From Armatimonadota bacterium (GTDB lineage: Bacteria > Armatimonadota > Fimbriimonadia > Fimbriimonadales > Fimbriimonadaceae): DNA of 64,000 nucleotides. Below, piece by piece: positions 51,056 to 60,206 of the stretch. Below the pieces are notes generated by a model. That model was given only the letters and a program-made list of their open reading frames with translations, ran no database searches and had not been told where the DNA came from. How positions within the stretch are numbered: the stretch's first letter is position 1; the number at the start of each line of letters is the position of its first letter. Position numbers and translations under genes: made by a program. The stretch lies in assembly GCA_016223145.1 (NCBI GenBank), contig JACRPN010000008.1, forward strand, positions 119,179 to 183,178, given 5' to 3'.

Positions 51056-52666
51056 ATGAAGAAGCCTTTCGTCAGCATCGCCGTTGCCGGAGCCGCCATC
51101 AGCGGAGCGCAAGTTGCCGTGATCCCACAACCCAGTTCCATCCAACCTGCAGAAGGGTCTTTCGAACTCAACCAGTCCACGCGGATCGCGGTGAACAAGG
51201 ACACGGAGGCCGTTGGCGAATTCGCTCGCAGCTACTTCGCGCCGGCAACCGGCTTCGACATGCCGTTAACCCGAGAGACCGGCCCAAACACCATCGACCT
51301 GAAGCTCGACAAGCGACTGTCTGGGCTTGGCGATGAGGGGTATCGGCTCACCGTCAAAAAGGATCGGATCGAGGTTCGCGCGCTCAAGCCCGTGGGCGTC
51401 TTCTACGGCATCCAGACCCTGCGCCAGCTTTTCCCGGCAGACATTTTTCGGAAGGCGCCTGCCTCGCGGAGTTCGTGGACCGTGGGTTGCGTGCACATCG
51501 AGGACAGCCCTCGGTTCGGGTGGCGCGGCGCGATGATCGACTCCGCCCGGCACTTCATGCCCAAAGAGTTCGTGCTGAAATACCTGGACGTTATGGCGTT
51601 CCACAAGCTGAATCGCTTCCATATCCACCTCACCGACGACACCGGATGGCGCATCGAGATTAAACGGTTCCCCGGGCTGACGGGGCGCAGTTCGGGCTCG
51701 GATTTCTCGGAGATGAACCCAAAGGGGGCGACTCGCTCCATCAATCAGAAGCCTGGCGGCTACTACACCCAAGACGACATTCGCGAAATCGTGGCCTACG
51801 CGGCCAAGCGATTTATCACGGTCATCCCCGAGATCGAAATGCCCGGACATGCCAAGGCCGCCATCGACGCTTACCCCGAGCTCGGCAACCTCTCGCAGAT
51901 TCTCCAATTCGGCGATAAGTCCAAGTCTGGTATCTGGAACAACGTTTTCAATGTGGAAGACGATACGATCAAGTTTTTGAAACAAGTGCTGGATGAAGTG
52001 ATGGAGTTGTTTCCATCTCAGTGGATCCATATCGGAGGCGACGAGGTAGACAAAACGCCCTGGAAAAGCAACCCCAAGGCGCAAGAGAAGATGGCCTCAG
52101 TCGGGGCAAAGGACGAGCACGAACTGCAAAGCTGGTTCGTGAAGCAGTTCGATGATTATCTCTCCTCGAAAGGGCGAAGGCTGATCGGTTGGGACGAGAT
52201 CCTGGAGGGCGGGCTCGCCCCCAAGGCCACGGTGATGTCGTGGCGAGGGATGGATGGCGGCATCGCCGCGGCCAAGGCCAAGCACGAGGTGGTGATGGCC
52301 CCGACCACCTACACCTACCTCGACTACTATCAAAGCAAGGACACAAAGGCAGAACCCAAGGCGATCGGCGGCTTCCTGCCGCTCGAAGTGGTCTACCGCT
52401 TCGAGCCTGTGCCTGCAGAGCTATCCGCAGAAGAGGCAAAGTTCATCCTGGGCGGACAGTTCCAACTCTGGACCGAGTTTATCCCTCACCCCAAACACCT
52501 GGAGTACATGACCTTCCCGCGGGGCTGCGCGGTGGCCGAGGTGGTGTGGTCGAAAAAGGAGCTTCGGAACTACCCGGACTTCCTCGTTCGGCTCAATGCC
52601 CAACTCGAGCGGTTCAGGATCATGGACGTCAACTATCGGGCTCTGGATGGTCCCGGGGGGAAGTAG
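51056..52666 (+). CDS. secreted GH20 beta-N-acetylhexosaminidase
   Basis: The 536-residue protein starts with a short signal peptide (KKPFVSIAVAGAAISGAQV). It has an N-terminal GH20b domain (PQPSSIQPAEGSFELNQSTR) and the GH20 barrel: RGAMIDSARHFMPKEFVLKY, FHIHLTDDTGWRIEIKRFPG, and the catalytic Asp-Glu pair in HIGGDEVDKTPWKSN. Conserved VMSWRGMDGG and WTEF segments follow. It releases terminal GlcNAc or GalNAc from chitin fragments or glycoconjugates by substrate-assisted catalysis. It belongs with the other glycosidases in this window. Confidence 0.95.
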   Translation: MKKPFVSIAVAGAAISGAQVAVIPQPSSIQPAEGSFELNQSTRIAVNKDTEAVGEFARSYFAPATGFDMPLTRETGPNTIDLKLDKRLSGLGDEGYRLTVKKDRIEVRALKPVGVFYGIQTLRQLFPADIFRKAPASRSSWTVGCVHIEDSPRFGWRGAMIDSARHFMPKEFVLKYLDVMAFHKLNRFHIHLTDDTGWRIEIKRFPGLTGRSSGSDFSEMNPKGATRSINQKPGGYYTQDDIREIVAYAAKRFITVIPEIEMPGHAKAAIDAYPELGNLSQILQFGDKSKSGIWNNVFNVEDDTIKFLKQVLDEVMELFPSQWIHIGGDEVDKTPWKSNPKAQEKMASVGAKDEHELQSWFVKQFDDYLSSKGRRLIGWDEILEGGLAPKATVMSWRGMDGGIAAAKAKHEVVMAPTTYTYLDYYQSKDTKAEPKAIGGFLPLEVVYRFEPVPAELSAEEAKFILGGQFQLWTEFIPHPKHLEYMTFPRGCAVAEVVWSKKELRNYPDFLVRLNAQLERFRIMDVNYRALDGPGGK

Positions 52667-52859
52667 AAATACGGGACAAAAGGACAAATGGACATCCGGA
52701 TAGGCCCCTCGGGCCTGAGCCAACGTTCTGATGCCGCGGCCCCCAATCCAGGCCTTCGGCCTTCGTGCGACAGGTCTGTTCTACGTGCCAGAACCTCACC
52801 CAAGTCGAACCACACATCGTGCTCCAATCGCTCCATTTCGGGTAACCCTTCCATTAACC
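52667..52859. repeat. short gap with palindromic words
   Basis: GGCCCCTCGGGCC (52703-52716) and CCAGGCCTTCGGCC (52749-52763) resemble words at 7864 and 3773. No start with GH130 similarity is seen before 52860. Confidence 0.5.
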
Positions 52860-53870
52860 ATGTCCAGCGTCAAAGTCGTCGGTTCTGCCATTCCAAACCT
52901 CCCCTGGGAGGATCGCCCAAGCTCCCAGAGTGGCCAAAGCCAGGGGGACTTCGGCCGGCCCGTGTGGCGCTACAGCAAGAACCCGATCATCCCGCGCGAC
53001 GCGACTCCTAGCTCGAACAGCATCTTCAACAGCGCCGCCGTGTCGTTCGAGGGCAAGTTCGCGGGAGTGTTCCGCTGCGACAGCCGCCGCCGCGAGATGG
53101 TGCTTCATGCCGGCTTCAGCGACGACGGCTACAAATGGAACCTCGACCATGAACCGATCCAGTGGAAGTACGCCGACCCGGAGATCGAGCCGCCGCAATA
53201 CGGCTATGATCCGCGCGTCTGCTGGATCGAGGACCGCTACTGGGTGACCTGGTGCAGCGGATTTCACGGGCCCAGCATAGGGATCGGCTACACGACAGAC
53301 TTCAAGTGCTTCACGATGCTGGAGACGGCGCTCATGCCGTTCAACCGAAACGGCGTGCTGTTTCCGAGGAAGATCGGCGGGCGGTACATGATGCTCAGCC
53401 GCCCCAGCGACAACGGGCACACGCCGTTCGGCGAGATTTTCCTTTCTCAGAGCGAAGACATGATCCACTGGGGCCGCCACCGGTGGGTGATGCGCCAGAA
53501 GCAGCCTTGGGAGAGCACGAAGATTGGCGCCGGTCCCGTGCCGATCGAGACCAGTGAGGGCTGGCTGATGTTCCACCACGGCGTGCTCACAAGCTGCAAC
53601 GGCTATGTCTATAGCTGGGGCGCCGTGCTGCTCGATCTGGACAAGCCCTGGAAGGTGGTCGCCCGCTGTGCGCCGTACCTGATCTCGCCTCAGATGCCCT
53701 ACGAATGTGTCGGCGATGTGCCGAACGTGACCTTCCCGTGCGCGGCGCTCTGCGACGCGCCGAGCGGCAAGGTGGCAGTCTACTATGGCGGCGCGGACAC
53801 GGTGACCTGCCTGGCGTTCGGCTACGTGCAGGAAATCGTGGAGTACATCAAGGCGAATAGTGAGGTTTGA
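52860..53870 (+). CDS. GH130 family glycoside phosphorylase/hydrolase
   Basis: The start is ATG 52860; the open frame extends 43 codons upstream without family character. The 336-residue protein shows the five-blade propeller motifs of GH130: [78 protein letters not shown] and [20 protein letters not shown]. The catalytic Asp is expected in the first part of the domain. GH130 enzymes mostly phosphorolyse or hydrolyse beta-mannosides, including those of N-glycan cores. No signal peptide is seen, so it acts in the cytoplasm on imported disaccharides, fitting the sugar ABC permeases. Confidence 0.93.
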   Translation: MSSVKVVGSAIPNLPWEDRPSSQSGQSQGDFGRPVWRYSKNPIIPRDATPSSNSIFNSAAVSFEGKFAGVFRCDSRRREMVLHAGFSDDGYKWNLDHEPIQWKYADPEIEPPQYGYDPRVCWIEDRYWVTWCSGFHGPSIGIGYTTDFKCFTMLETALMPFNRNGVLFPRKIGGRYMMLSRPSDNGHTPFGEIFLSQSEDMIHWGRHRWVMRQKQPWESTKIGAGPVPIETSEGWLMFHHGVLTSCNGYVYSWGAVLLDLDKPWKVVARCAPYLISPQMPYECVGDVPNVTFPCAALCDAPSGKVAVYYGGADTVTCLAFGYVQEIVEYIKANSEV

Positions 53871-53871
53871 G

Positions 53872-53927
53872 GAAAGCCCCGCCCTCGTTTTGGTTCGTAA
53901 ATGAGGGAGGGGTTGGGGAGGGAGATG
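53872..53927. repeat. hairpin repeat family D, copy 5
   Basis: GCCCCGCCCTCGTTTTGGTT and GAGGGAGGGGTTGGGGAGGG form the family D stem-loop with a TTCGT loop. It lies just downstream of the GH130 gene. Confidence 0.7.
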
Positions 53928-54004
53928 CGACCGAGCGAACCCGCCTCCGGTAAAATGAACCCTCCGAGCGACGGGGCGCGGCCGCCGTAGCGCGGCATAT
54001 TCCC

Positions 54005-54742
54005 ATGAAAATCCTTGTCCCCGTCAAACGCGTACCTGACCCCTATGCCAAGGTGCGCGCGCTTCCCGATGGCAGCGGGCTCGACCTCTCCTCGATCAAG
54101 TGCGAGATCAATCCCTTCGACGAAATCGCCCTCGAAGAGGCCGTTCGCATCAAAGAGCGCGACCCAAGCGCTGAGGTGGTCGCCGTTTCGATCGGTGGTG
54201 GGGAGAGCGAAGAGCAGCTCCGCAAGGCACTCGCCATCGGGGCCGACTCGGCCATTCTGATCGAATCTCCAAGCAAGTTTGATTCTGCCGGCGTGGCGGG
54301 CGAACTCGCAGCCTTGGCAAGCGAGTTGAAGCCTGACCTGATCCTCATGGGCAAGCAGGGCACCGACGACGACAACGCGCAGGCGGGCCCGATGCTCGCC
54401 GCCAAGCTCGGCTGGCCCCAGGCCACGTTCGCCTCGAAAATCGAGATTGGCGGGGGCAAGGCGACGGTGACGCGCGAAACCGATGACGGTTCGGAGACCC
54501 TGGAGCTTCCACTCCCATGCGTCATCACCGCAGATCTTCGACTCAACGAGCCGCGGTATGTGGCCCTGCCCGGCATCATCAAGGCGCGCAGCAAGCCTCT
54601 CGAAAGGCGCCCCTCCACGACAAATCCGACCCCAATGACGAGGAGCTTACGTTTCGAAGCGCCGCCCCCACGGGCGGCGGGCCGAAAGGTCGGGTCGGTC
54701 GATGAACTCGTCGCCGCGCTCAAGGATAGGGGGTGCCTCTGA
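54005..54742 (+). CDS. etfB: electron transfer flavoprotein subunit beta
   Basis: The 245-residue protein matches EtfB: KILVPVKRVPDPYAKVR at the start, CEINPFDEIALEEAVRIKER, and LILMGKQGTDDDNAQAGPML, which bears the AMP/FAD-contact region. With EtfA it carries electrons from acyl-CoA and other flavin dehydrogenases to the quinone pool. No ETF-quinone oxidoreductase is in the window. Its stop overlaps the etfA start by one base (TGATG), so the two are translationally coupled. Residues about 205-225 (RSLRFEAPPPRAAG) are a somewhat longer, Pro-rich stretch than usual. Confidence 0.95.
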   Translation: MKILVPVKRVPDPYAKVRALPDGSGLDLSSIKCEINPFDEIALEEAVRIKERDPSAEVVAVSIGGGESEEQLRKALAIGADSAILIESPSKFDSAGVAGELAALASELKPDLILMGKQGTDDDNAQAGPMLAAKLGWPQATFASKIEIGGGKATVTRETDDGSETLELPLPCVITADLRLNEPRYVALPGIIKARSKPLERRPSTTNPTPMTRSLRFEAPPPRAAGRKVGSVDELVAALKDRGCL

Positions 54743-55629
54743 TGTCCAAGACGCTCTTGATCGCTTTTCAGGGTTCGGACTCCCAACGCGCCGCCGCCTT
54801 CGGGCAGTCTCTGGGGCAGCCCTACGACATCCTCGTGCTCAACGGCAAACCGGAGCTGGGAACCGGCGCCTCGCGGCTCATGGCTGCAGGGCTCTCGGAG
54901 GCCCCACTTGCTGATGCCCTAGCGCCGGCCCTCGCCGAGATCGCCAAGGGATATAGCCACGTTGCTGCGCTGACCTCCATGCAAGCCAAGGACGTTTTGC
55001 CGCGGATGGCGGCGCTTATGGGAGCGCCCATGATCACCGACGTGGCCGAGACCGTATCCGCAACCGTCTTCAAGCGCCCGGTGGTTGCCGGTTCACTCGT
55101 CGAGACCGTCGAGGTCCTGCAAATTCCTGTCGTGCTCACGTTCCGCTCGGCGGGCTATGCTTTTTCGCCTGGCGCCGAACCTACCCCGGAGTCAGTCAGC
55201 CTTTCTTTGGCCGGCGCCACCAAGCGGATCGCGTCGTCCGGAAAGCATGGCGGCAGACCCGATCTCTCGCAGGCCCGCGTCGTCGTAAGCGGTGGCAGGC
55301 CGCTCAAAGACGCCGCCACGTTCGAGCAGGTGATCGGGGGCCTTGCTGACGCGCTCGGAGGCGCCGTCGGCGCGACGCGCGCCGCAGTGGACAGCGGAAT
55401 CGCGCCGAACGAGCTTCAGGTGGGCCAGACAGGCAAGATCGTTGCGCCGGAGCTTTACATTGCGGCAGGAATCTCGGGGTCCACCCAGCACATGGCGGGC
55501 ATCAAGGACAGCAAGACGATCGTCGCGATTAACACCGACGCCCAAGCTCCTATATTCGAAATTGCGGATCTCGGGCTCGTGATGGACCTCTACCAGGCGA
55601 TTCCTGAGCTCAGGAGTAAGCTGGGATAG
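54742..55629 (+). CDS. etfA: electron transfer flavoprotein subunit alpha
   Basis: ATG 54742 overlaps the etfB stop. The 295-residue protein has the FAD-binding C-terminal domain: VVVSGGRPLKDAATFEQVIG, GATRAAVDSGIAPNELQVGQ, and APELYIAAGISGSTQHMAG followed by KTIVAINTDAQAPIFEIADL. This is standard EtfA length and order. EtfA holds FAD and passes electrons to the membrane in beta-oxidation or amino-acid catabolism. The next gene follows after about 100 bases. Confidence 0.96.
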   Translation: MSKTLLIAFQGSDSQRAAAFGQSLGQPYDILVLNGKPELGTGASRLMAAGLSEAPLADALAPALAEIAKGYSHVAALTSMQAKDVLPRMAALMGAPMITDVAETVSATVFKRPVVAGSLVETVEVLQIPVVLTFRSAGYAFSPGAEPTPESVSLSLAGATKRIASSGKHGGRPDLSQARVVVSGGRPLKDAATFEQVIGGLADALGGAVGATRAAVDSGIAPNELQVGQTGKIVAPELYIAAGISGSTQHMAGIKDSKTIVAINTDAQAPIFEIADLGLVMDLYQAIPELRSKLG

Positions 55630-55735
55630 CGGTTCGAGTATCCTCAATCGTCGGCGTTTGGGATCACTTCACGCGGTCCCGTTCGTTTGATAACATGGAG
55701 TACTCGCCTTCGCGCGGGGTCCTGTGGAGGCCTGG

Positions 55736-56707
55736 TTGCTAAAGTCCGTCTTTCTCGTCGTCGCCGTCGCCGTTTCGTCCCTTGGCCTCGGCCAGATCGA
55801 CCCGGCGCGGGTCATCGCCGTTGTCAATGGTGAGGAAATCAAGGCCGCCGAGTACTACCGCTACATGGAGTACATGGACCTCAAGGAGCCCTACTCCAGG
55901 TTCCGAAACATGATCTTCAACTTTCCGGCGGGCTTCCTGGCGCTCGACCAACTCATGACCCAGCGCATGATGACGCAGCTTGCAAAGGCACGCAACGCGG
56001 TGCCTTCCGAGCCCGAAGTCAACGCCGAACTTCAGAACTACCTTGCCGACTTCCCGGAAACCGTCAAGGACTGGAAGGACAAGGGCCGCACCGACGCAGA
56101 GCTCAAAGACCGGGTGCGGTTCGACCTGCTTTCGTTCAAGCTTCAAACCCAGGGGATCACCGTCACCGACCTCGAGGTGGAGAAGCACTACAAGGACAAT
56201 CTGGCCTCATTCACCACACCCAAGCTCTATAAGCTGAGGGTCATCGTGGCGACGGACGCCGGCACACGGGACAAGGTGGACGCCGAGCTCAAGGCAGGAA
56301 AGGCCTTCGCCGAGGTGGCGCGCCAATACAGCGACGACATCTCTCGAGTGAGCGGCGGCGAATATGGCTCAGTCGCCCTGACGACGCTGCCCGAGCCGAT
56401 CGCCAAGGCCATCCAGGCCACACGCATCGGCGAATCGACCGGGTGGGTCGAGTTCCAGAAGAACTCGGTACGTTTCTACCTCGATGACGTGACCCCCGAG
56501 AAGGTCGCGACGCTGGATGCCAGGCTCAAGCGGACAATACGCAAGAACCTCATGCTGACCAGCGGGCGCGTGAAAATCGACCTTGGAAAACTCCTCGGCG
56601 AGTTCCGGCTGAAGTCCAAAGTCGACATCAAACAGAAGGACTTTGCCTCGATCTACGCCAAGCTGATGGAGGTCCAAAGCACTGCCAAGACGGGCTCCGG
56701 GGGTTGA
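55736..56707 (+). CDS. exported PpiC/SurA-like peptidyl-prolyl isomerase/chaperone
   Basis: The start is taken as TTG 55736 because GGAGG ends five bases upstream; the GTG at 55724 overlaps that site. The 323-residue product has a signal peptide (KSVFLVVAVAVSSLGLGQI). A SurA-N-like helical domain spans about 25-145 (VIAVVNGEEIKAAEYYRYME). A parvulin-type domain follows (SFTTPKLYKLRVIVATDAG, then GKAFAEVARQYSDDISRVSG). It ends in a helical tail. The fold is a periplasmic chaperone or isomerase assisting exported proteins. Its stop overlaps the mazG start by one base. The catalytic parvulin residues look only partly kept. Confidence 0.8.
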   Translation: MLKSVFLVVAVAVSSLGLGQIDPARVIAVVNGEEIKAAEYYRYMEYMDLKEPYSRFRNMIFNFPAGFLALDQLMTQRMMTQLAKARNAVPSEPEVNAELQNYLADFPETVKDWKDKGRTDAELKDRVRFDLLSFKLQTQGITVTDLEVEKHYKDNLASFTTPKLYKLRVIVATDAGTRDKVDAELKAGKAFAEVARQYSDDISRVSGGEYGSVALTTLPEPIAKAIQATRIGESTGWVEFQKNSVRFYLDDVTPEKVATLDARLKRTIRKNLMLTSGRVKIDLGKLLGEFRLKSKVDIKQKDFASIYAKLMEVQSTAKTGSGG

Positions 56708-57633
56708 TGGCGCCAGAACCCGGCTCCGATCTCGCCCTTGATTCTCAGACAGGCCAGGAACTGGCGCGGCTCGTCGCCATCGTGGACCGCCTGCTCGGCC
56801 CGGGCGGCTGCCCGTGGGACCAGGAACAGACCCACGAGACGTTGAAGCGCCACCTGCTGGAGGAGTGCTATGAGGTCTTTGACGCCATCGACTCCGGCGA
56901 TCCAGACAAGCTGCGAGAGGAACTCGGCGACCTCCTGCTGCAGCCGATCATGCACGCGCAGATGGAAGCGAGGGACGGGCGGTTCTCGTCTCGGGATGTT
57001 GCCGCGTCGATCTGTGAGAAGCTGATCCGGAGGCACCCGCACGTGTTCGGGCCCCTAAGAGTCGAGGACGCCGACGAGGTCCTGAGGAACTGGGACAGGA
57101 TCAAACAAGAAGAAAAGTCGGGCGAACCTGCGTCGATCTTGGAGGGCGTTCCAAAGAGCCTTCCGGCGTTGCACAGGGCCTTTGAGGTCAGCAAGCGCGC
57201 AGCAAGGGTGGGGTTCGAGTGGCCCGATCTGGACGCCGTATTCGCCAAGCTGGACGAAGAGGTCGCGGAGCTGAAGGAGGCGATCCGCCAATCTGCCTCT
57301 CCCCTTGAGGGAGAGGTCGGTGAGCGAAGCGAACCGGGTGAGGGGGAAGGTCCCCCACCCAAACCCTACCCTCATTTCGGCGAGCCGAAACAAGGAAGGG
57401 GCTCCTCAGATGCCATCGCTGCGGAAATCGGCGACCTGCTCTTCACCGCTGTCAACATCGCTCGCTGGACAGGCGTGGAGCCTGAGGAGGCGCTGAGGCA
57501 GATGGTGCTCAGGTTCGAGTCCAGGTTCAGAGCGATGGAGGTGGCGACGACGAAGCCGCTTCGTGAACTGTCGCCGAAGGAATGGGACGGCCTCTGGGAG
57601 CGGGCCAAGTCGGCTGAGGCCTCTTTCGAGTGA
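56707..57633 (+). CDS. mazG: nucleoside triphosphate pyrophosphohydrolase MazG
   Basis: ATG 56707 overlaps the previous stop (TGATG). The 308-residue protein has both MazG halves: LLGPGGCPWDQEQTHETLK with LLEECYEVFDAID and ELGDLLLQPIMHAQM, then WPDLDAVFAKLDEEVAELKE and EIGDLLFTAVNIARW. MazG hydrolyses NTPs to monophosphates in nucleotide housekeeping and stringent control. E. coli MazG is 263 residues. The extra length is mostly residues about 197-234, encoded by an in-frame insertion of dispersed repeats (57296-57408) placed exactly between LKEAI and the second EIGDLL motif. Confidence 0.95.
   Translation: MAPEPGSDLALDSQTGQELARLVAIVDRLLGPGGCPWDQEQTHETLKRHLLEECYEVFDAIDSGDPDKLREELGDLLLQPIMHAQMEARDGRFSSRDVAASICEKLIRRHPHVFGPLRVEDADEVLRNWDRIKQEEKSGEPASILEGVPKSLPALHRAFEVSKRAARVGFEWPDLDAVFAKLDEEVAELKEAIRQSASPLEGEVGERSEPGEGEGPPPKPYPHFGEPKQGRGSSDAIAAEIGDLLFTAVNIARWTGVEPEEALRQMVLRFESRFRAMEVATTKPLRELSPKEWDGLWERAKSAEASFE
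57296..57408 (+). repeat. compound repeat (families E and D) inserted in frame in mazG
   Basis: CTCTCCCCTTGAGGGAGAGG then GGTGAGCGAAGCGAACCGGG (family E) is followed by CCCACCCAAACCCTACCCTC ... GGAAGGGGCTCCTC (family D). The same modules occur in noncoding DNA at 50525, 50660, 41248 and 53872. Here they are read as a SPLEGEVGERSEPGEGEG-like peptide without a stop. Confidence 0.9.
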
Positions 57634-57664
57634 CGGCCAAATGGGCATCAAGTAACATCCATTC

Positions 57665-58750
57665 ATGCTCGCTGCACTAGCCGGTCTGCTTGTGACGGCC
57701 AAGGACCAACCGATCCTGGTCGATCTAGCCGGCGAGACGTCGCGCCAGATCGTCGTGGACCGCCAGCAGGGCCAATATCTGGGGCACGTCAGTACCCTTC
57801 TGCTTGAGGACCAGAGGACAATTCTCGCCGTGTATCCAAGGGGACATGGCCGGGGAGCAATCGTCTTCAAGAGGAGCCCAGACGGCGGAAAGACATGGAG
57901 CTCTCGCCTACCGTTGCCTGAGAACTGGGCGACCAGCCTTGAAACACCCACGATCCACCGGGTCATCGATCCCAAATCGGGAAAGAAGCGCCTCATCGTC
58001 TGGTCTGGTCTCTATCCTGCGCGGCTCGCCGCAAGCGAGGACGATGGCCGCTCTTGGAGTCCGCTAAGGCCCGCAGGAGATTGGGGAGGCATCGTGGTCA
58101 TGGGTTCGGTCGAGCGCCTAAAGAACGGTGATTACGCTGCCTGGTTCCACGACGACGGACGGTTCTTTTCCAACTCGGGCAAAGCCACGAAGACCTTCTC
58201 GCTCTACCAGACGCTGTCGCACGATGGCGGCCTCACTTGGGCCTTTCCCAAGGCCATCTGGTCTGGCTCGGAGTTGCACCTATGTGAACCAGGCGTCATC
58301 CGCTCTCCAAAGGGAGAGCAGATCGCGATGCTGCTCAGAGAGAACCGCCGCACTGGGCGCAGCTATCTGATGACCTCGAACGACGAGGCCAAGTCTTGGT
58401 CAGAGCCCAAGGCTCTGGCCTGGGACTTGACCGGCGATCGCCACACCCTGCGCTACGCTGCCGACGGCCGACTGGTCGCCGTGTTCCGCAGCATGGCGGA
58501 CGATGCCTGGAAGGGCGACTTTGTGGCCTGGGTGGGACGCTACGAAGATCTTTCCGCCGCCAAGCCAGGGGATTTCCGAGTACGACTGCTCGACAACAAG
58601 GACAGTTGGGACTGCGGCTATCCAGGGTTGGAGCGGGTCTTCGACGGGGCCTTCGTGGCCACGACCTATGGGCATTGGGACAAGGGAGAGGAGCCGTACA
58701 TCGTGAGCGTGCGCTTTCGGCTGAAGGACCTTGTCACCAAGGACCGATAA
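57665..58750 (+). CDS. sialidase-like BNR/Asp-box protein
   Basis: The 361-residue protein has a short signal-like N-terminus (MLAALAGLLVTAKDQ) and a six-bladed-propeller pattern with Asp-boxes: SPDGGKTWSSR, SEDDGRSWSP, SHDGGLTWAF and SNDEAKSWSE. RSPKGEQIAMLLRENRRTG carries Arg residues that could serve the sialic-acid-type arginine cluster. Such proteins include exo-sialidases and other glycoside-binding propellers. The Tyr/Glu nucleophile pair was not confirmed, so catalysis is uncertain. It follows mazG by 31 bases and could be in the same transcript. Confidence 0.75.
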   Translation: MLAALAGLLVTAKDQPILVDLAGETSRQIVVDRQQGQYLGHVSTLLLEDQRTILAVYPRGHGRGAIVFKRSPDGGKTWSSRLPLPENWATSLETPTIHRVIDPKSGKKRLIVWSGLYPARLAASEDDGRSWSPLRPAGDWGGIVVMGSVERLKNGDYAAWFHDDGRFFSNSGKATKTFSLYQTLSHDGGLTWAFPKAIWSGSELHLCEPGVIRSPKGEQIAMLLRENRRTGRSYLMTSNDEAKSWSEPKALAWDLTGDRHTLRYAADGRLVAVFRSMADDAWKGDFVAWVGRYEDLSAAKPGDFRVRLLDNKDSWDCGYPGLERVFDGAFVATTYGHWDKGEEPYIVSVRFRLKDLVTKDR

Positions 58751-58843
58751 CTTAGGAGGGCGTCGTTCGCGGTCCTGGCAGGCCCTGCCCGATGGGACCC
58801 GGCCATGTCAAAATAGTCCGTGCAGAACGTCGACGGAGCCGCC

Positions 58844-60061
58844 ATGCAAACCACCCACACCGAATCCCTATCACAGCACCACATCGAGCTCACAGAGCGC
58901 TGGGCAGCGCACAACTATCACCCGTTGCCCGTGGTGATCGTCGAAGGGAAGGGTGCGTGGGTCACCGATGCCGACGGCAAGAGATACCTAGATTGCCTAT
59001 CGGGATACAGCGCGCTCAATTGGGGCTACTCGCCGGAGCGTTTCCTCAAGACGGCGCACGAACAGCTAGACAAACTAACTTTAACGAGCCGCGCCTTCAT
59101 GAACGATCAGCTTGGCGTGTTCTGTGAGCACCTTGCCAAGTTTTGTGGCAAAGAGGCGGTCCTCCCGATGACGACCGGCGCCGAGGCCGTCGAAACGGCG
59201 ATAAAGTTGAGCAGACGTTGGGGCTACGAGAAGAAAGGCGTGCCGGAAGGGAAAGCAGAGATCATTACCTTCGAGCGAAACTTCGCCGGCCGCACGACCA
59301 CGATCGTGAGCTTCGCGGACCCGGGTGAGGCCAAACAGAACTTCGGACCCTACACCGACGGTTTCGCTAGGGTTCCATATGGAGATTTGGAGGCGGTGTT
59401 GGGCGCCATTACGCCGAACACCGTGGCCGTGCTGATCGAGCCGATCCAGGGCGAGGGCGGTGTCAACATCCCGCCACCCGGATACATGAAGGCGCTTCGC
59501 GAGGCTTGCACTCGCGAAAATGTCCTACTGATCGCCGACGAGATTCAGACCGGATTCTGCAGGACCGGCAAAGTCTTCGCCTGTGAGCACGAGGGTATCG
59601 AACCGGATCTCATCTTGATGGGTAAGGCGCTCGGCGCCGGGATCACGCCGATCTCTGCGGTCGCTGCCAACTGGGACGTGATGGAGGTCTTCCGGCCAGG
59701 TTCTCACGGGAGCACCTATGGAGGCAACCCCCTTGCCTGCGCCGTTGCGATCGACGTGCTCCGATACATCGAGGAGGAGCACCCCGAGCGCCGCGCCACG
59801 GAGCTCGGCGATTGGCTCATGGCCGAACTGCGCACCCAAAGCTTCCGCAAGGTCAAGGAGGTTCGGGGCCGGGGCCTCATGATCGGCGTGGAGATCAGGC
59901 AAGAGTTCGGGAAGGCGTATCCGATTTGTGAAGAACTGGCCTCGCTGGGAGTCCTAACCAAGGACACCCGGAGTTCCACCATGCGCCTGACACCGCCGCT
60001 GATGATCGAGAAGTCCGACCTGGAGTGGGCCCTTGATCAGCTCGCCAAGGTCCTGGACTAG
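58844..60061 (+). CDS. rocD: ornithine--oxo-acid aminotransferase
   Basis: ATG 58844 has GGAG seven bases upstream, so the GTG 58820 extension is rejected. The 405-residue class III PLP enzyme has YLDCLSGYSALNWGYSPER, the MTTGAEAVETAIKLSRRWGY helix, LIEPIQGEGGVNIPPPGYMK, ADEIQTGFCRTGK, and the PLP lysine in ILMGKALGAGITP. The Tyr and Gly-rich N-terminal region (HNYHPLPVVIVEGKGAWVTD) is typical of ornithine aminotransferase. It converts ornithine to glutamate semialdehyde, for proline or glutamate. An acetylornithine transaminase is less likely on these motifs. Confidence 0.93.
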   Translation: MQTTHTESLSQHHIELTERWAAHNYHPLPVVIVEGKGAWVTDADGKRYLDCLSGYSALNWGYSPERFLKTAHEQLDKLTLTSRAFMNDQLGVFCEHLAKFCGKEAVLPMTTGAEAVETAIKLSRRWGYEKKGVPEGKAEIITFERNFAGRTTTIVSFADPGEAKQNFGPYTDGFARVPYGDLEAVLGAITPNTVAVLIEPIQGEGGVNIPPPGYMKALREACTRENVLLIADEIQTGFCRTGKVFACEHEGIEPDLILMGKALGAGITPISAVAANWDVMEVFRPGSHGSTYGGNPLACAVAIDVLRYIEEEHPERRATELGDWLMAELRTQSFRKVKEVRGRGLMIGVEIRQEFGKAYPICEELASLGVLTKDTRSSTMRLTPPLMIEKSDLEWALDQLAKVLD

Positions 60062-60206
60062 CCTTGGCAACTGCCTCGTTTTCGACGTTAGGGCAAGGTT
60101 GCCGATCACATTCGCCGAACCCAACGGGCCTCTTCAGGAGTCAAACCGCTAGGAGGCCGGGCGTGGGCGGAGAACAATCTGCGCCATAATCCGGTCCGAG
60201 TTCGAA

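Noticed and set aside
51266-52084. 272-codon minus-strand frame
   Set aside because: It is antisense to the GH20 barrel and has no family character.
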